Of a stretch of 39,990 nt of DNA, positions 7,886-17,107 are shown piece by piece. The notes beneath the pieces are model-generated. The model searched no databases. It saw only the letters and a program-made list of their open reading frames with translations, and was not told the origin of the DNA. The stretch covers positions 1-39,990 of the forward strand of contig URWP01000002.1 of NCBI GenBank assembly GCA_900551645.1, in the 5' to 3' direction. The DNA is from an uncultured Bacteroides sp. Lineage in GTDB: Bacteria; Bacteroidota; Bacteroidia; Bacteroidales; Bacteroidaceae. How positions within the stretch are numbered: the stretch's first letter is position 1; each line of letters starts with the position of its first letter. A program made the translations under genes and the position numbers.

Positions 7886-8638
7886 TTATTCTCCTAGTTC
7901 TTTCTTAATCCAGTCGTAACCCTTTTCTTCCAGTTCGAGTGCCAGTTCCGGACCCGCTGTCTTAACAATGCGTCCTTTATACAATACGTGTACAATGTCC
8001 GGTTTGATATAATCCAACAAACGCTGGTAATGTGTAATCACAATACAACTGGTTTCCGGAGTCTTCAGCTTGTTCACACCTTCGGCCACGATACGCAAAG
8101 CATCGATATCCAACCCCGAGTCTGTCTCATCCAAAATGCTCAGCTTCGGTTCAAGCATAGCCATCTGAAAAATTTCATTCCGTTTCTTTTCTCCTCCAGA
8201 GAAACCTTCGTTCACGGAACGATTGGCCAACTTACTGTCCAATTCTACAATCTCACGCTTCTGACGCATCAGTTTCAGGAATTCACTGGAAGTCAATGCC
8301 GGCAATCCTTTATACTTACGCTGCTCATTGACAGCCGCACGCATAAAGTTTACCATACTTACACCCGGAATCTCAACCGGATATTGAAAAGAAAGGAACA
8401 ATCCTTCGTGACTACGGTCTTCCGGACTCAAAGCCAGCAAATCCTTTCCATCGAATGTAACAGAACCTTTTGTCACTTCATAAGCCGGATGACCGACCAG
8501 CACGTTACTCAACGTACTTTTCCCGGAACCGTTCGGTCCCATAATGGCATGTACCTCACCTGACTTTACTGTCAGATTAATGCCTTTCAATATCTCTTTG
8601 CCATTGATACTGGCATGTAAATCCTTTATTTCTAACAT
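7886..8638 (-). CDS. sufC: Fe-S assembly ATPase SufC
   Basis: ABC-type ATPase that drives conformational change of the SufBCD complex. From the chosen start the protein is 250 residues. Walker A is GPNGSGKS (34-41), the ABC signature is SGGEKKRNE (147-155), Walker B is LSILDETDSGLD (167-176), and the switch histidine is in VITHYQRLL. I use the ATG at 8638 (MLEIKDLHAS) because it matches SufC N-termini and has GGAG 8 bases upstream. An in-frame ATG at 8671 would add 11 residues. SufB, C, D and S follow in the usual order. Confidence 0.96.
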   Translation of the reverse strand: MLEIKDLHASINGKEILKGINLTVKSGEVHAIMGPNGSGKSTLSNVLVGHPAYEVTKGSVTFDGKDLLALSPEDRSHEGLFLSFQYPVEIPGVSMVNFMRAAVNEQRKYKGLPALTSSEFLKLMRQKREIVELDSKLANRSVNEGFSGGEKKRNEIFQMAMLEPKLSILDETDSGLDIDALRIVAEGVNKLKTPETSCIVITHYQRLLDYIKPDIVHVLYKGRIVKTAGPELALELEEKGYDWIKKELGE

Positions 8639-8676
8639 AGTTTTTTCTCCGTTAATCATTGATATTATCAAATCGT

Positions 8677-10128
8677 TTATCCTACGCTTCCTTCCAGGGA
8701 AATGGATAACAGCTTCTGGGCCTCCACCGCAAACTCCATCGGAAGTTTATTGATGACTTCCTTTGCATACCCATTCACAATCAGTCCAATAGCATCTTCG
8801 GTATTGATACCGCGCTGGTTACAATAAAACAACTGGTCTTCTGAAATCTTAGAAGTAGTAGCCTCATGTTCTACTACAGCCGTTTCATTATGAATATCCA
8901 TATATGGGAAAGTATGGGCACCGCACTGACTGCCCAACAGCAAAGAATCGCACTGACTGTAGTTACGGGCATTCTCAGCACGCTCGGCCACACGTACCAA
9001 ACCACGGTATGAGTTCTGACTCTTACCGGCGCTGATTCCTTTACTCACAATGGTAGAACGGGTATTCTTCCCGAGATGAATCATCTTGGTACCTGTATCA
9101 GCCTGCTGATAATTATTCGTAACAGCTACAGAATAGAATTCGGCTACCGCATTGTCACCTGTCAAGATACAACTGGGGTATTTCCAGGTAATGGCCGAAC
9201 CGGTTTCTACCTGTGTCCAGGACAGTTTGCTGTCTACTCCTTTACAATTACCGCGTTTTGTTACAAAATTATAGACACCACCTTTACCCTCGGCATCTCC
9301 CGGATACCAGTTCTGTACAGTAGAATACTTTACTTCGGCCCGGTCAAGCACCACAATTTCTACGATAGCCGCATGCAACTGGTTTTCATCACGCATCGGA
9401 GCTGTACATCCTTCCAGATAGGATACATAACTATCATCATCGGCTACAATCAGGGTACGCTCAAACTGTCCGGTATTTGCGGCATTGATACGGAAATATG
9501 TAGACAGTTCCATCGGGCAACGAACACCTTTCGGAATATAGACAAACGATCCGTCACTGAATACCGCTGAGTTCAGAGCAGCAAAAAAATTATCACGGTA
9601 ACCGACCACAGAGCCCAGGTATTTCTTTACTAAATCCGGATGTTCACGTACGGCTTCACTGATGGAACAGAAAATGATACCCTTCTCCATCAATGTCTCT
9701 TTAAAAGTTGTCTTGACAGAGACAGAATCCATGACAGCATCTACTGCCATGCCACTCAGTGCCATCTGTTCTTCCAACGGAATACCCAGTTTATTGAATG
9801 TCTTAATCAGTTCAGGGTCTACCTCATCCATGCTTTTCGGCCCTTCCTTCTTCTTGGTCGGGTCTGCATAATAAGAAATAGCCTGATAATCGATTTCAGG
9901 TATATTGAGGTGCGCCCAAGTAGGCATCTCCAGCGTCAGCCAGTAACGGTACGCTTTCAAACGGAAATCCAGTAACCATTCAGGCTCTCCTTTCTTTTCC
10001 GAGATAAGCCGCACCACATCCTCATTCAGTCCCTTTTCGATAATATCCGTATGAACATCGGTAGTAAAGCCATATTTATACTTTTCCTGCGTCAGTTCCT
10101 TTACATATTTATTGGGTTCTAGCTGCAT
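8677..10128 (-). CDS. sufB: Fe-S cluster assembly scaffold protein SufB
   Basis: Core scaffold subunit on which the nascent Fe-S cluster is built. At 483 residues it has normal length. The region NYSQCDSLLLGSQCGAHTFPYMD aligns with E. coli SufB, with C402 in the place of the E. coli C405 that receives sulfur from SufS/SufE. The SEDQLFYCNQRGI segment near residue 430 is also conserved. It is the first gene of sufBCDS and lies 53 bp after cvpA, without a strong promoter box that I can see in the gap. Confidence 0.97.
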   Translation of the reverse strand: MQLEPNKYVKELTQEKYKYGFTTDVHTDIIEKGLNEDVVRLISEKKGEPEWLLDFRLKAYRYWLTLEMPTWAHLNIPEIDYQAISYYADPTKKKEGPKSMDEVDPELIKTFNKLGIPLEEQMALSGMAVDAVMDSVSVKTTFKETLMEKGIIFCSISEAVREHPDLVKKYLGSVVGYRDNFFAALNSAVFSDGSFVYIPKGVRCPMELSTYFRINAANTGQFERTLIVADDDSYVSYLEGCTAPMRDENQLHAAIVEIVVLDRAEVKYSTVQNWYPGDAEGKGGVYNFVTKRGNCKGVDSKLSWTQVETGSAITWKYPSCILTGDNAVAEFYSVAVTNNYQQADTGTKMIHLGKNTRSTIVSKGISAGKSQNSYRGLVRVAERAENARNYSQCDSLLLGSQCGAHTFPYMDIHNETAVVEHEATTSKISEDQLFYCNQRGINTEDAIGLIVNGYAKEVINKLPMEFAVEAQKLLSISLEGSVG

Positions 10129-10181
10129 ATCTGTTTTAAGTTAATAACTGAATTGTCTATATCTAATCATTTGAATATTTC

Positions 10182-10712
10182 TCAAAGTAAATCTGTATCA
10201 TTATAAGTAGGAGCATCCATCAATTGTTCGGCCACAGACTTGAAAGCCGGATAAAATACACTTGAAAAACGTTCCATCGGATAATATAACAATGATTCCT
10301 GCTTAGTGGTTGACTGAATCAGTGTATTATCTGCATCGATAAACTGAATCAGACGAATAGCCATACTCACCAACAAAGCATATTTAATTAGTCCGACTCC
10401 AGAACCCAGCCAACGGTTGATGCATCCCAGACTAATGATATTCAGCACCTTTGTCAGCAAAGATGCGACGACAGACAATCCTAACGGTACAATGATACCA
10501 ATCAGAATAAAAGCCAGAATCTGTCCTATCGTCACAGAGGTTCCGATTTCAGTCGCTAATCTTTCTCCTACTACACCGAACAAAGCACGGGCTACCAACA
10601 GACCAGCTATCAGTCCTACAATGGAAATGACCTGTGAAACAAATCCTTTCATGAATCCCAGGACAGCTCCCAATCCCAATACGATGACAATTATCCAATC
10701 AAGTGTAGTCAT
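10182..10712 (-). CDS. cvpA: CvpA family membrane protein
   Basis: The 176-residue protein has four predicted membrane helices (about residues 4-22, 27-47, 63-87 and 103-123) and the family start MTTLDWIIVIVLGLGAVLGFMKGFVSQ. CvpA was named for colicin V export and is linked to envelope homeostasis; the molecular role is unsettled. Placement between infB and sufB is common in Bacteroides genomes. The hydrophilic C-terminal ~50 residues are probably cytoplasmic or periplasmic. Confidence 0.85.
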   Translation of the reverse strand: MTTLDWIIVIVLGLGAVLGFMKGFVSQVISIVGLIAGLLVARALFGVVGERLATEIGTSVTIGQILAFILIGIIVPLGLSVVASLLTKVLNIISLGCINRWLGSGVGLIKYALLVSMAIRLIQFIDADNTLIQSTTKQESLLYYPMERFSSVFYPAFKSVAEQLMDAPTYNDTDLL

Positions 10713-10731
10713 TTGTTTTCTTCATAAAGAA

Positions 10732-10808
10732 TAGACGCAGACCACACAGACTACACGAACTTCCTTTAAAAAAATAAGAAAGCGTGGAATCAGCGTAACC
10801 TGCGTCTA
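10732..10808. repeat. Intergenic inverted repeat between infB and cvpA
   Basis: A perfect 9-bp inverted repeat, TAGACGCAG (10732-10740) with CTGCGTCTA (10800-10808), encloses about 60 bp that hold a further CCACAC/GTGG pairing and an A7 run (T7 on the transcribed strand). It covers most of the 119-bp gap between the infB stop and the cvpA start, so in the mRNA it would fold as a large hairpin. It could attenuate or process the transcript, or be a dispersed palindromic repeat. Confidence 0.55.
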
Positions 10809-10831
10809 CCTGTCTTATAAATTTTATTCAA

Positions 10832-13789
10832 TTACAATGTCTGCTTCACTTCTACCTCTTCGTAAGTTTCAATGATGTCACCTACCTTCAGATCATTACA
10901 GTTGGTCAGGCTGATACCACACTCAAAGTTGGTACCTACTTCCTTCACATCGTCCTTGAAACGCTTCAAGGCATTGATGTTACCTGTAAAGATTACGATA
11001 CCGTCTCGAATCAGACGGGCCTTGTCGGAACGTTTCACCTTACCGGTCTTCACCATTGCTCCGGCTACCATACCCACCTTGCTGATATTGAAGACCTCAC
11101 GCACTTCGATAGTAGCGGTTACCTGTTCCTTCAATGTCGGTGCCAACATACCTTCCATCGCAGCCTTGACTTCTTCGATAGCATCGTAGATGATAGAATA
11201 CTTACGGATATCTACACCTTCCTGTTCGGCCAGTTTCGCCGCATTACTTGACGGACGAACCTGGAAGCCTACAATAATAGCATCGGAAGCGGCCGCCAAT
11301 GAAACATCAGATTCGGAAATCTGTCCTACGCCCTTATGAATAACATTGACCTGAATCTGTTCAGTAGACAATTTGATAAGTGAATCGCTCAATGCTTCTA
11401 CAGAACCGTCCACGTCACCTTTCACGATAATATTCAGTTCGTGGAAGTCACCCAAAGCCAGACGACGTCCTACCTCATCAAGAGTCAACATCTTCTGTGT
11501 ACGCAAGCCTTGTTCACGCTGCAACTGTTCACGTTTATTGGCTATTTCGCGTGCTTCCTGATCTGTATCGAATACGTGGAAAGTATCGCCGGCTGCCGGA
11601 GCACCGGTTAATCCCCAAATTAATACCGGTTCAGAAGGTCCGGCTTCTTTCAGACGCTGGTTACGTTCGTTAAACATTGCTTTCACCTTACCGTAAGCTG
11701 TTCCTGCCAATACAATATCGCCGACATGCAATGTACCGTTAGAAACCAATACTGTAGCTACATAACCACGTCCCTTATCCAATGAAGATTCGATGATTGA
11801 GCCGGTAGCCTTACGGTTCGGATTAGCTTTCAAATCCAACATTTCGGCCTCAAGCAATACTTTTTCCAGAAGTTCCTTAACTCCGATACCCTTCTTGGCA
11901 GAAATGTCTTGTGACTGGTACTTACCGCCCCATTCTTCCACCAAGAAATTCATGGCTGCCAATTCCTCCTTAATTTTGTCCGGATTGGCATTCGGTTTAT
12001 CAATCTTATTGATGGCAAATACGATAGGAACGCCTGCTGCCATAGCATGGTTGATAGCTTCCTTTGTCTGCGGCATGACATTATCATCAGCAGCCACAAT
12101 AACGATTACCACATCCGTCACCTTTGCACCACGGGCACGCATCGCTGTAAATGCTTCGTGACCCGGAGTATCGAGGAAAGTGATACGACGACCATCTTCC
12201 AATTTCACATTGTATGCACCGATGTGCTGTGTAATACCTCCAGCTTCACCCGCAATCACATTAGCCTTACGGATATAGTCGAGCAATGAAGTCTTACCAT
12301 GGTCTACGTGTCCCATGACAGTAACAATCGGAGCACGTTCCTGCAAGTCTTCTTCAGCATCGGCTTCTTCTTCGATAGCCTGTGCAACCTCCGCACTTAC
12401 ATATTCTGTCTTGTATCCGAATTCTTCCGCTACCAGATTGATGGTTTCAGCATCCAGACGCTGGTTTATAGATACCATCAGTCCCACGCTCATACAAGTA
12501 GAGATAACTTGGGTTACAGAGATATCCATCATGTTCGCCAATTCATTGGCAGTAACGAACTCTGTCAGTTTCAAAACTTTGCTTTCTTCCTGTTCGAGTT
12601 CTTCCTGCTCCATCTGGCGGTTCTGTATCTGTTCGCGTTTTTCCTTACGGTATTTAGCTGCCTTATTCTTTCCTTTATTTGTAAGACGAGCCAGTGTTTC
12701 CTTCACCTGCTTAGCAACATCTTCGTCACTGACTTCCTGTTTCACTACCGGTTTCTTGAAACGGTCCTTGTTGTGTTTGCCACTTCCTTGGCTGGAAGCA
12801 TTGCTCTTTCCAGACTTCTCACTACGTGCTGCACCGGAATTTGCACTTACGTTTACAGCACCGGGATTATTGATATCGACCCGTTCTTTATTGATACGGT
12901 TACGTTTCTTCTTCTTAGCAGCATCATCCAGCCCTGCCTTCCCACCTTTTTCATCAGTCTTTCTGATCTCTTTGATAATGGCATCTTTCATCTGCTTACG
13001 CTGTTCTTGTCGCTGCTTATCTTTTTCCTCCCGCTCCTTGCGTTTTTCTTCTTTCGATTTCTTTTTCGGACGGGTAGACTGGTTCAATGCAGCCAAATCA
13101 ATCTGACCTACCACATTGATTTTTGACTTAAATTCGGTAGGACGGATTTTAAACACCTCGTCCTCTTTCTTTTGGGCGGACTGTACATCCGGGTTTTCTT
13201 GTTTCTTTTCTTCCATCGGCTCTGGTTTGATATCTTCTGCCTTTATCTCCGGCTGTTTAAGTTCTTCTTTCACTTCTTGTGGTTCCGGTTTCTTCACTTC
13301 TTCGACAACCGGTTCAGGACGGGTCGTCTTTTCTGCTTCTACCTCTTTCTTGACAGGTTCTGGCTGCGCAGGTGTTTCCTGAGCTGTCTGTTCTGTAGCA
13401 GGCTCCACAACAGCCGGTTTTACCTTTTTTTTCTTATTCAGACTGTCCAAATCAATTTTACCTACCGGTTTGAATTTCGGACGTACATCTTCGGGAACTA
13501 CTGTCTCAATGGTATCCGAAGTTGAAGTCTTTGACTCCGACTTCAGGTCATCGATAGAGACAGAAGCCTTATTACGGTCTTTGTTCTGTCTTTCCTGAAT
13601 GATTTTTTCCGACTCCATCTTCAGATGTTTATCCTTGCTGAACTCTTTTACTAGCGCAGCATACTGTTCATCGGTTATTTTGGCATTGGGATTAGCATCT
13701 ATGGTATAGCCTTTTTTCTGCAAAAAGTCTACTACCGTCGCTATTCCTACATTCAAGTCTCTTGTTACTTTATTCAATCTAATCGTCAT
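10832..13789 (-). CDS. infB: Translation initiation factor IF-2
   Basis: GTPase that brings initiator tRNA to the 30S subunit. The 985-residue protein has the short N-terminal fold MTIRLNKVTRDLNVGIATVVDFLQ and a long Lys/Glu/Pro-rich linker (about residues 70-400). A second IF2_N domain follows (LTEFVTANELANMMDIS, ~410-470). The G domain has GHVDHGKT, DTPGHEAF and NKIDKP, followed by domains II-IV. Long charged linkers are usual for Bacteroidetes IF-2. It lies 114 bp after nusA in the same transcription unit. Confidence 0.98.
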   Translation of the reverse strand: MTIRLNKVTRDLNVGIATVVDFLQKKGYTIDANPNAKITDEQYAALVKEFSKDKHLKMESEKIIQERQNKDRNKASVSIDDLKSESKTSTSDTIETVVPEDVRPKFKPVGKIDLDSLNKKKKVKPAVVEPATEQTAQETPAQPEPVKKEVEAEKTTRPEPVVEEVKKPEPQEVKEELKQPEIKAEDIKPEPMEEKKQENPDVQSAQKKEDEVFKIRPTEFKSKINVVGQIDLAALNQSTRPKKKSKEEKRKEREEKDKQRQEQRKQMKDAIIKEIRKTDEKGGKAGLDDAAKKKKRNRINKERVDINNPGAVNVSANSGAARSEKSGKSNASSQGSGKHNKDRFKKPVVKQEVSDEDVAKQVKETLARLTNKGKNKAAKYRKEKREQIQNRQMEQEELEQEESKVLKLTEFVTANELANMMDISVTQVISTCMSVGLMVSINQRLDAETINLVAEEFGYKTEYVSAEVAQAIEEEADAEEDLQERAPIVTVMGHVDHGKTSLLDYIRKANVIAGEAGGITQHIGAYNVKLEDGRRITFLDTPGHEAFTAMRARGAKVTDVVIVIVAADDNVMPQTKEAINHAMAAGVPIVFAINKIDKPNANPDKIKEELAAMNFLVEEWGGKYQSQDISAKKGIGVKELLEKVLLEAEMLDLKANPNRKATGSIIESSLDKGRGYVATVLVSNGTLHVGDIVLAGTAYGKVKAMFNERNQRLKEAGPSEPVLIWGLTGAPAAGDTFHVFDTDQEAREIANKREQLQREQGLRTQKMLTLDEVGRRLALGDFHELNIIVKGDVDGSVEALSDSLIKLSTEQIQVNVIHKGVGQISESDVSLAAASDAIIVGFQVRPSSNAAKLAEQEGVDIRKYSIIYDAIEEVKAAMEGMLAPTLKEQVTATIEVREVFNISKVGMVAGAMVKTGKVKRSDKARLIRDGIVIFTGNINALKRFKDDVKEVGTNFECGISLTNCNDLKVGDIIETYEEVEVKQTL

Positions 13790-13903
13790 AATTTCTTCAG
13801 TTTTTAATAGAGTTCGGGAAAAAGTTCATGCACACAAAAGACCAGGCAACAAAATACTGAATCGCCACAGATCCTTAACCGTTCAGGGGACAGAACGTAT
13901 CGC

Positions 13904-15163
13904 TTATTCTTCTTCGAACTCCGCTTTCAAAATTCTCAACACATCATCTACCGTGTTTTCTTCCAAGTCTGCCTTCTCAATCAGCATTTCACGTGGAGCA
14001 TTCAATACACCTTTGGCAGTATCGATGCCGATACTCTTGATGGCATTGATTACCCAATCATCGATTTCATCCTTGAATTCATCCAGATAGATATCCTCAT
14101 CAGTTGCATTTTCATCCAATTCACGATATACGTCAATGGTATATTCGGTCAGCATACTGGCCAACTTGATATTCATACCTCCCTTACCGATAGCCAGTGA
14201 CACTTCTTCCGGTTTCAGATATACCTCTGCCTTCTTTTCTTCCTCATGCATAACGATGGATGAAATCTTGGCAGGACTCAACGCACGCTGAATAAAAAGT
14301 TGAATATTCGATGTATAGTTAATGACATCAATATTCTCGTTTCGCAATTCACGTACGATGCCATGGATACGCGAGCCTTTCACACCTACACAGGCTCCGA
14401 CCGGATCAATACGATCATCATAAGATTCTACTGCAATCTTGGCTCGTTCACCTGGGATTCGAGCAATTTTCTTAATCGTAATCAATCCGTCATTGATTTC
14501 CGGTACTTCCTGTTCAAACAGACGCTGCAAAAACATTGGAGATGTACGGCTCAGGATAATTTTCGGATTGTTATTCTTGTTGTCCACACGAGCCACAACA
14601 GCACGGGCTGTTTCACCTTTCCGGTAGAAATCACTCGGAATCTGTTCAGTCTTCGGTAACAGCAGTTCATTACCTTCGTCATCGAGAAGCAGGATTTCTT
14701 TCTTCCAGATCTGATAAACCTCTGCGCTGATAATGGTACCTACCTTATCGATATACTTATTGTACAGACTGTCCTTCTCCAGTTCAAGAATCTTGGAAGC
14801 CAATGTCTGCCGCAAATTCAGGATGGCACGACGACCAAATTTTTCAAAGAATACCTGATCGGTTACTTCCTCACCCGCTTCGTATGAAGCATCAATCTTA
14901 CGAGCCTCTGTCAGAGAAATCTGCATATTAGGGTTCGTCAGTTCGTCATCGGCTACGACTGTACGGTTCCGGTAAATTTCAAAATCACCCTTATCCGGAT
15001 TCACAATCACATCGTAGTTCTCGTCTGTACCGAACATCTTCGCTATCACACTACGGAAAGATTCTTCCAGTACACTCACCATCGTGGTGCGGTCTATATT
15101 CTTCAGTTCCTTGAATTCCGAGAATGTGTCAATCAGACTGACAGTTTCTTCTTTTTTAGCCAT
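13904..15163 (-). CDS. nusA: Transcription termination/antitermination factor NusA
   Basis: RNA-polymerase-associated factor for pausing, termination and rRNA antitermination. At 419 residues it has the N-terminal polymerase-binding domain, an S1 domain (~135-200), and KH1/KH2 domains with DRIDPVGACVGVKGSRI and the second KH motif LAIGKGGMNIKLAS. It ends soon after with an acidic tail and lacks the C-terminal acidic repeats of E. coli NusA, as in most non-proteobacteria. It starts 4 bp after rimP. Confidence 0.97.
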   Translation of the reverse strand: MAKKEETVSLIDTFSEFKELKNIDRTTMVSVLEESFRSVIAKMFGTDENYDVIVNPDKGDFEIYRNRTVVADDELTNPNMQISLTEARKIDASYEAGEEVTDQVFFEKFGRRAILNLRQTLASKILELEKDSLYNKYIDKVGTIISAEVYQIWKKEILLLDDEGNELLLPKTEQIPSDFYRKGETARAVVARVDNKNNNPKIILSRTSPMFLQRLFEQEVPEINDGLITIKKIARIPGERAKIAVESYDDRIDPVGACVGVKGSRIHGIVRELRNENIDVINYTSNIQLFIQRALSPAKISSIVMHEEEKKAEVYLKPEEVSLAIGKGGMNIKLASMLTEYTIDVYRELDENATDEDIYLDEFKDEIDDWVINAIKSIGIDTAKGVLNAPREMLIEKADLEENTVDDVLRILKAEFEEE

Positions 15164-15167
15164 AATC

Positions 15168-15635
15168 TTATTTAAAGCTGATTAAGTATTTGGTATATTT
15201 TATTTCATCGTACGTGAAAGTAACACTTTGTTCCACCATTTTCGGTCGTTTAGCCCCTTCTTCCTTGACCTTTACCTGTATTACAATGGTAAAATTGTCA
15301 CTAGTGACCTCTGTCAGTACACCGGTCCATTTCTTACCATCCTTGGTCTGTACTTCCACATCCTTTCCGATATGGATTTCATACTGTTTCAGTACCTTAA
15401 ACGGCTGACCGATACCTGCTGAACCGACTTCTAGTTCATAGTCTTCTTCTTCACGGTTCAATTTCGACTCGATGTAACGGCTCAGTTCCACACAATCATC
15501 AATCCACACTCCTTCGGCATGGTCGATTTCAACTACAATTTTGTCATCCGGACTCACTGTAACATCTACCAAAAAGTAATCTTTACCTTCCAGCCACTCG
15601 TTTACTATCCGGGTTACAATGTTTTTATCTATCAT
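15168..15635 (-). CDS. rimP: Ribosome maturation factor RimP
   Basis: Assembly factor for the 30S subunit. The 155-residue protein has the N-terminal alpha/beta domain with VDHAEGVWIDDCVELSRYIE near residues 45-70 (here DHAEGVWIDDC), and a C-terminal SH3-like barrel. It is the first gene of the rimP-nusA-infB unit, as in many bacteria. The leader before it holds a canonical promoter and a candidate attenuator. Confidence 0.93.
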   Translation of the reverse strand: MIDKNIVTRIVNEWLEGKDYFLVDVTVSPDDKIVVEIDHAEGVWIDDCVELSRYIESKLNREEEDYELEVGSAGIGQPFKVLKQYEIHIGKDVEVQTKDGKKWTGVLTEVTSDNFTIVIQVKVKEEGAKRPKMVEQSVTFTYDEIKYTKYLISFK

Positions 15636-15653
15636 GTATTAACTATTAAGAAC

Positions 15654-15680
15654 AAAAAAAGGAGCTTAATGCCCCTCCAC
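15654..15680 (-). promoter_or_regulatory. Candidate leader attenuator before rimP-nusA
   Basis: On the minus strand the leader reads GGAGGGGC ATTAA GCTCC followed by seven T. The stem GGGGC/GCTCC (15671-15675 with 15661-15665, one G-T pair) extends by A-T and G-T pairs, has a 5-nt loop and is directly followed by the T7 run (15660-15654). It lies wholly between the predicted start site (~15692) and the rimP ATG at 15635, where it would act as an early terminator. Confidence 0.5.
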
Positions 15681-15698
15681 CTTTCATCCATCTCGGCA

Positions 15699-15730
15699 CA
15701 AAGATACAAATAATATCCTGTACCGCAAAA
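15699..15730 (-). promoter_or_regulatory. Canonical Bacteroides promoter of the rimP-nusA-infB operon
   Basis: The minus strand has TTTTG at 15730-15726 and TATCTTTG at 15706-15699, with 19 bp between TTTG and the -7 box. Both elements and the spacing match the Bacteroides consensus (TTTG-N19-21-TAnnTTTG). The predicted start site is near 15692, giving a leader of about 57 nt. Confidence 0.85.
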
Positions 15731-15764
15731 TTATAGTGTATTTATTTCATTTTTATAAATTATT

Positions 15765-15805
15765 AATAAAAAACCTGAGGAACTCTTCGCGAGCGCCTCA
15801 GGTTT
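15765..15805 (-). terminator. Terminator of the GH26-GH130-transporter-epimerase operon
   Basis: Perfect 10-bp stem AAACCTGAGG (15771-15780) with CCTCAGGTTT (15796-15805) around a 15-nt loop. On the minus strand it is followed by TTTATTAATA. It lies about 110 bp after the epimerase stop and just upstream of the rimP promoter, separating the two minus-strand units. Confidence 0.85.
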
Positions 15806-15913
15806 AACCACCAAATTATGTATCCCTAACAATATATGAACAACTGACATATTCAGTATCAAGATTCTCCGGAATAAAATCCGGTTATTCTATGCCAGCT
15901 GCCTTACCTATAA

Positions 15914-17107
15914 CTATGAAAAACGTTCAATGATTTCCATACACATTCGCCCGTTATGATACGGACATTTCCAAAAACCGGCTTTATCATCTTTAGTATT
16001 GACAGTACCGTCTTCGTAACAACTCCAATACCATTCACCTCCCTGGCGATCTATCAGATGTTCACAAATGAAATTCCAGGTTTTTCCGGCTATTTCCAAT
16101 GCCTTTTCATTCTGAAAATGCTGATATAAGTTTACATGTCCAACGACATTCTCGGCCTGCACCCACCAATGACATTCCCGATCAATATGCTGTCTATCAA
16201 GGAAATTTTCGTAAATCATACTACCGTCAACATTTAATCCCTCATCGGCAGCCTGAGCAATCCGCACCACCCATTCTTCAACCTCCTTCAACAATCCTGC
16301 ATCACCTAAAACCAATGCCGCTTCATGCAACAACCAGGAAGCCTCAATGTCATGGCCATACGAATAAATATGATACTTATTCAGCCAATCTTCCTCAAAG
16401 AAAAGATTCAGATGACCTGTTTTACGGTCCAGAATCTTGTCAAGGAAAATACGTATCAAATTACGCAACTGATTCTCCAAGCGCTTGTCTTTCCAGACAC
16501 GATATAAATTGGTATACGGTTCCAGAATATGCAAGTGCGTATTCATGGTCTTCTTCTCGTTCTCATCCTTATCACTCAATCGCATATCTTCTATCGGCTT
16601 CCAATCACGGGTCAATGCTTCCAGATAGCCGTTCTGTATCGGGTCGAAACTATATTTCTCAATTACCTCGAACAAACGTATGGCATAATCCAAAGCTTCT
16701 TCGTCTCCCGTAGCACGGGCATATTCGCTCAGTCCATAGATAGCAAACCCAATAGCATAAATCTGTTTCTTTGTATCCGTCGGATTTCCGTCACAATCCA
16801 GTTCCCAATAGATTCCACCGAAATCGGTATCATAAAAACAATCTATCAGATACCGTTTGGCACGGGCGGCAGTTTCCAGATATTCTTCATTCTTCAATAT
16901 CCGATAAGCAGCAGAAAATGTCCACAAGATACGGGCATTCAGAATAGCCCCTTTCGGAGCCTTTGCATCCAAATGTCCTTCTCCGTCTATCCGACCATAA
17001 AAACCGCCTCTTTCTTTGTCTAACATTCTGTCCATCCAGAATGGCAGAATATTTGTTTCCAGCTCCTTCTGAGTTTCAGCACGAAGCTGTTTGATTAATT
17101 TATTCAT
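15914..17107 (-). CDS. Mannobiose/cellobiose 2-epimerase
   Basis: Cytoplasmic enzyme of the AGE (N-acylglucosamine 2-epimerase) superfamily. It converts beta-1,4-mannobiose to mannosylglucose, the substrate of the GH130 phosphorylase encoded two genes upstream. The ~397-residue (alpha/alpha)6-barrel protein has the family landmarks GGFYGRIDG, ECHWWVQAENVVG, GGEWYWSCYEDG and WKCPYHNGRMCMEIIE, carrying the active-site histidines. I choose the ATG at 17107 (MNKLIKQLRAE), which overlaps the transporter stop by 8 bp; the longer reading to 17122 would need a GTG start. The B. fragilis mannan operon has the same gene set, which supports the mannobiose assignment. Confidence 0.9.
   Translation of the reverse strand: MNKLIKQLRAETQKELETNILPFWMDRMLDKERGGFYGRIDGEGHLDAKAPKGAILNARILWTFSAAYRILKNEEYLETAARAKRYLIDCFYDTDFGGIYWELDCDGNPTDTKKQIYAIGFAIYGLSEYARATGDEEALDYAIRLFEVIEKYSFDPIQNGYLEALTRDWKPIEDMRLSDKDENEKKTMNTHLHILEPYTNLYRVWKDKRLENQLRNLIRIFLDKILDRKTGHLNLFFEEDWLNKYHIYSYGHDIEASWLLHEAALVLGDAGLLKEVEEWVVRIAQAADEGLNVDGSMIYENFLDRQHIDRECHWWVQAENVVGHVNLYQHFQNEKALEIAGKTWNFICEHLIDRQGGEWYWSCYEDGTVNTKDDKAGFWKCPYHNGRMCMEIIERFS

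Noticed and set aside
10129..10190. A suf-specific promoter before sufB
   Set aside because: TTACTTTG at 10190-10183 is one mismatch from the -7 box but has no TTTG or operator upstream, so evidence is too weak.
12299..13126. Long plus-strand frames opposite infB
   Set aside because: They are antisense shadows of the Lys/Glu-rich linker of IF-2 and give Ser/Phe/Leu-rich low-complexity products.
13790..13903. A separate infB promoter in the nusA-infB gap
   Set aside because: TATTTTG is one base short of TAnnTTTG and no -33 partner is seen at the right distance.
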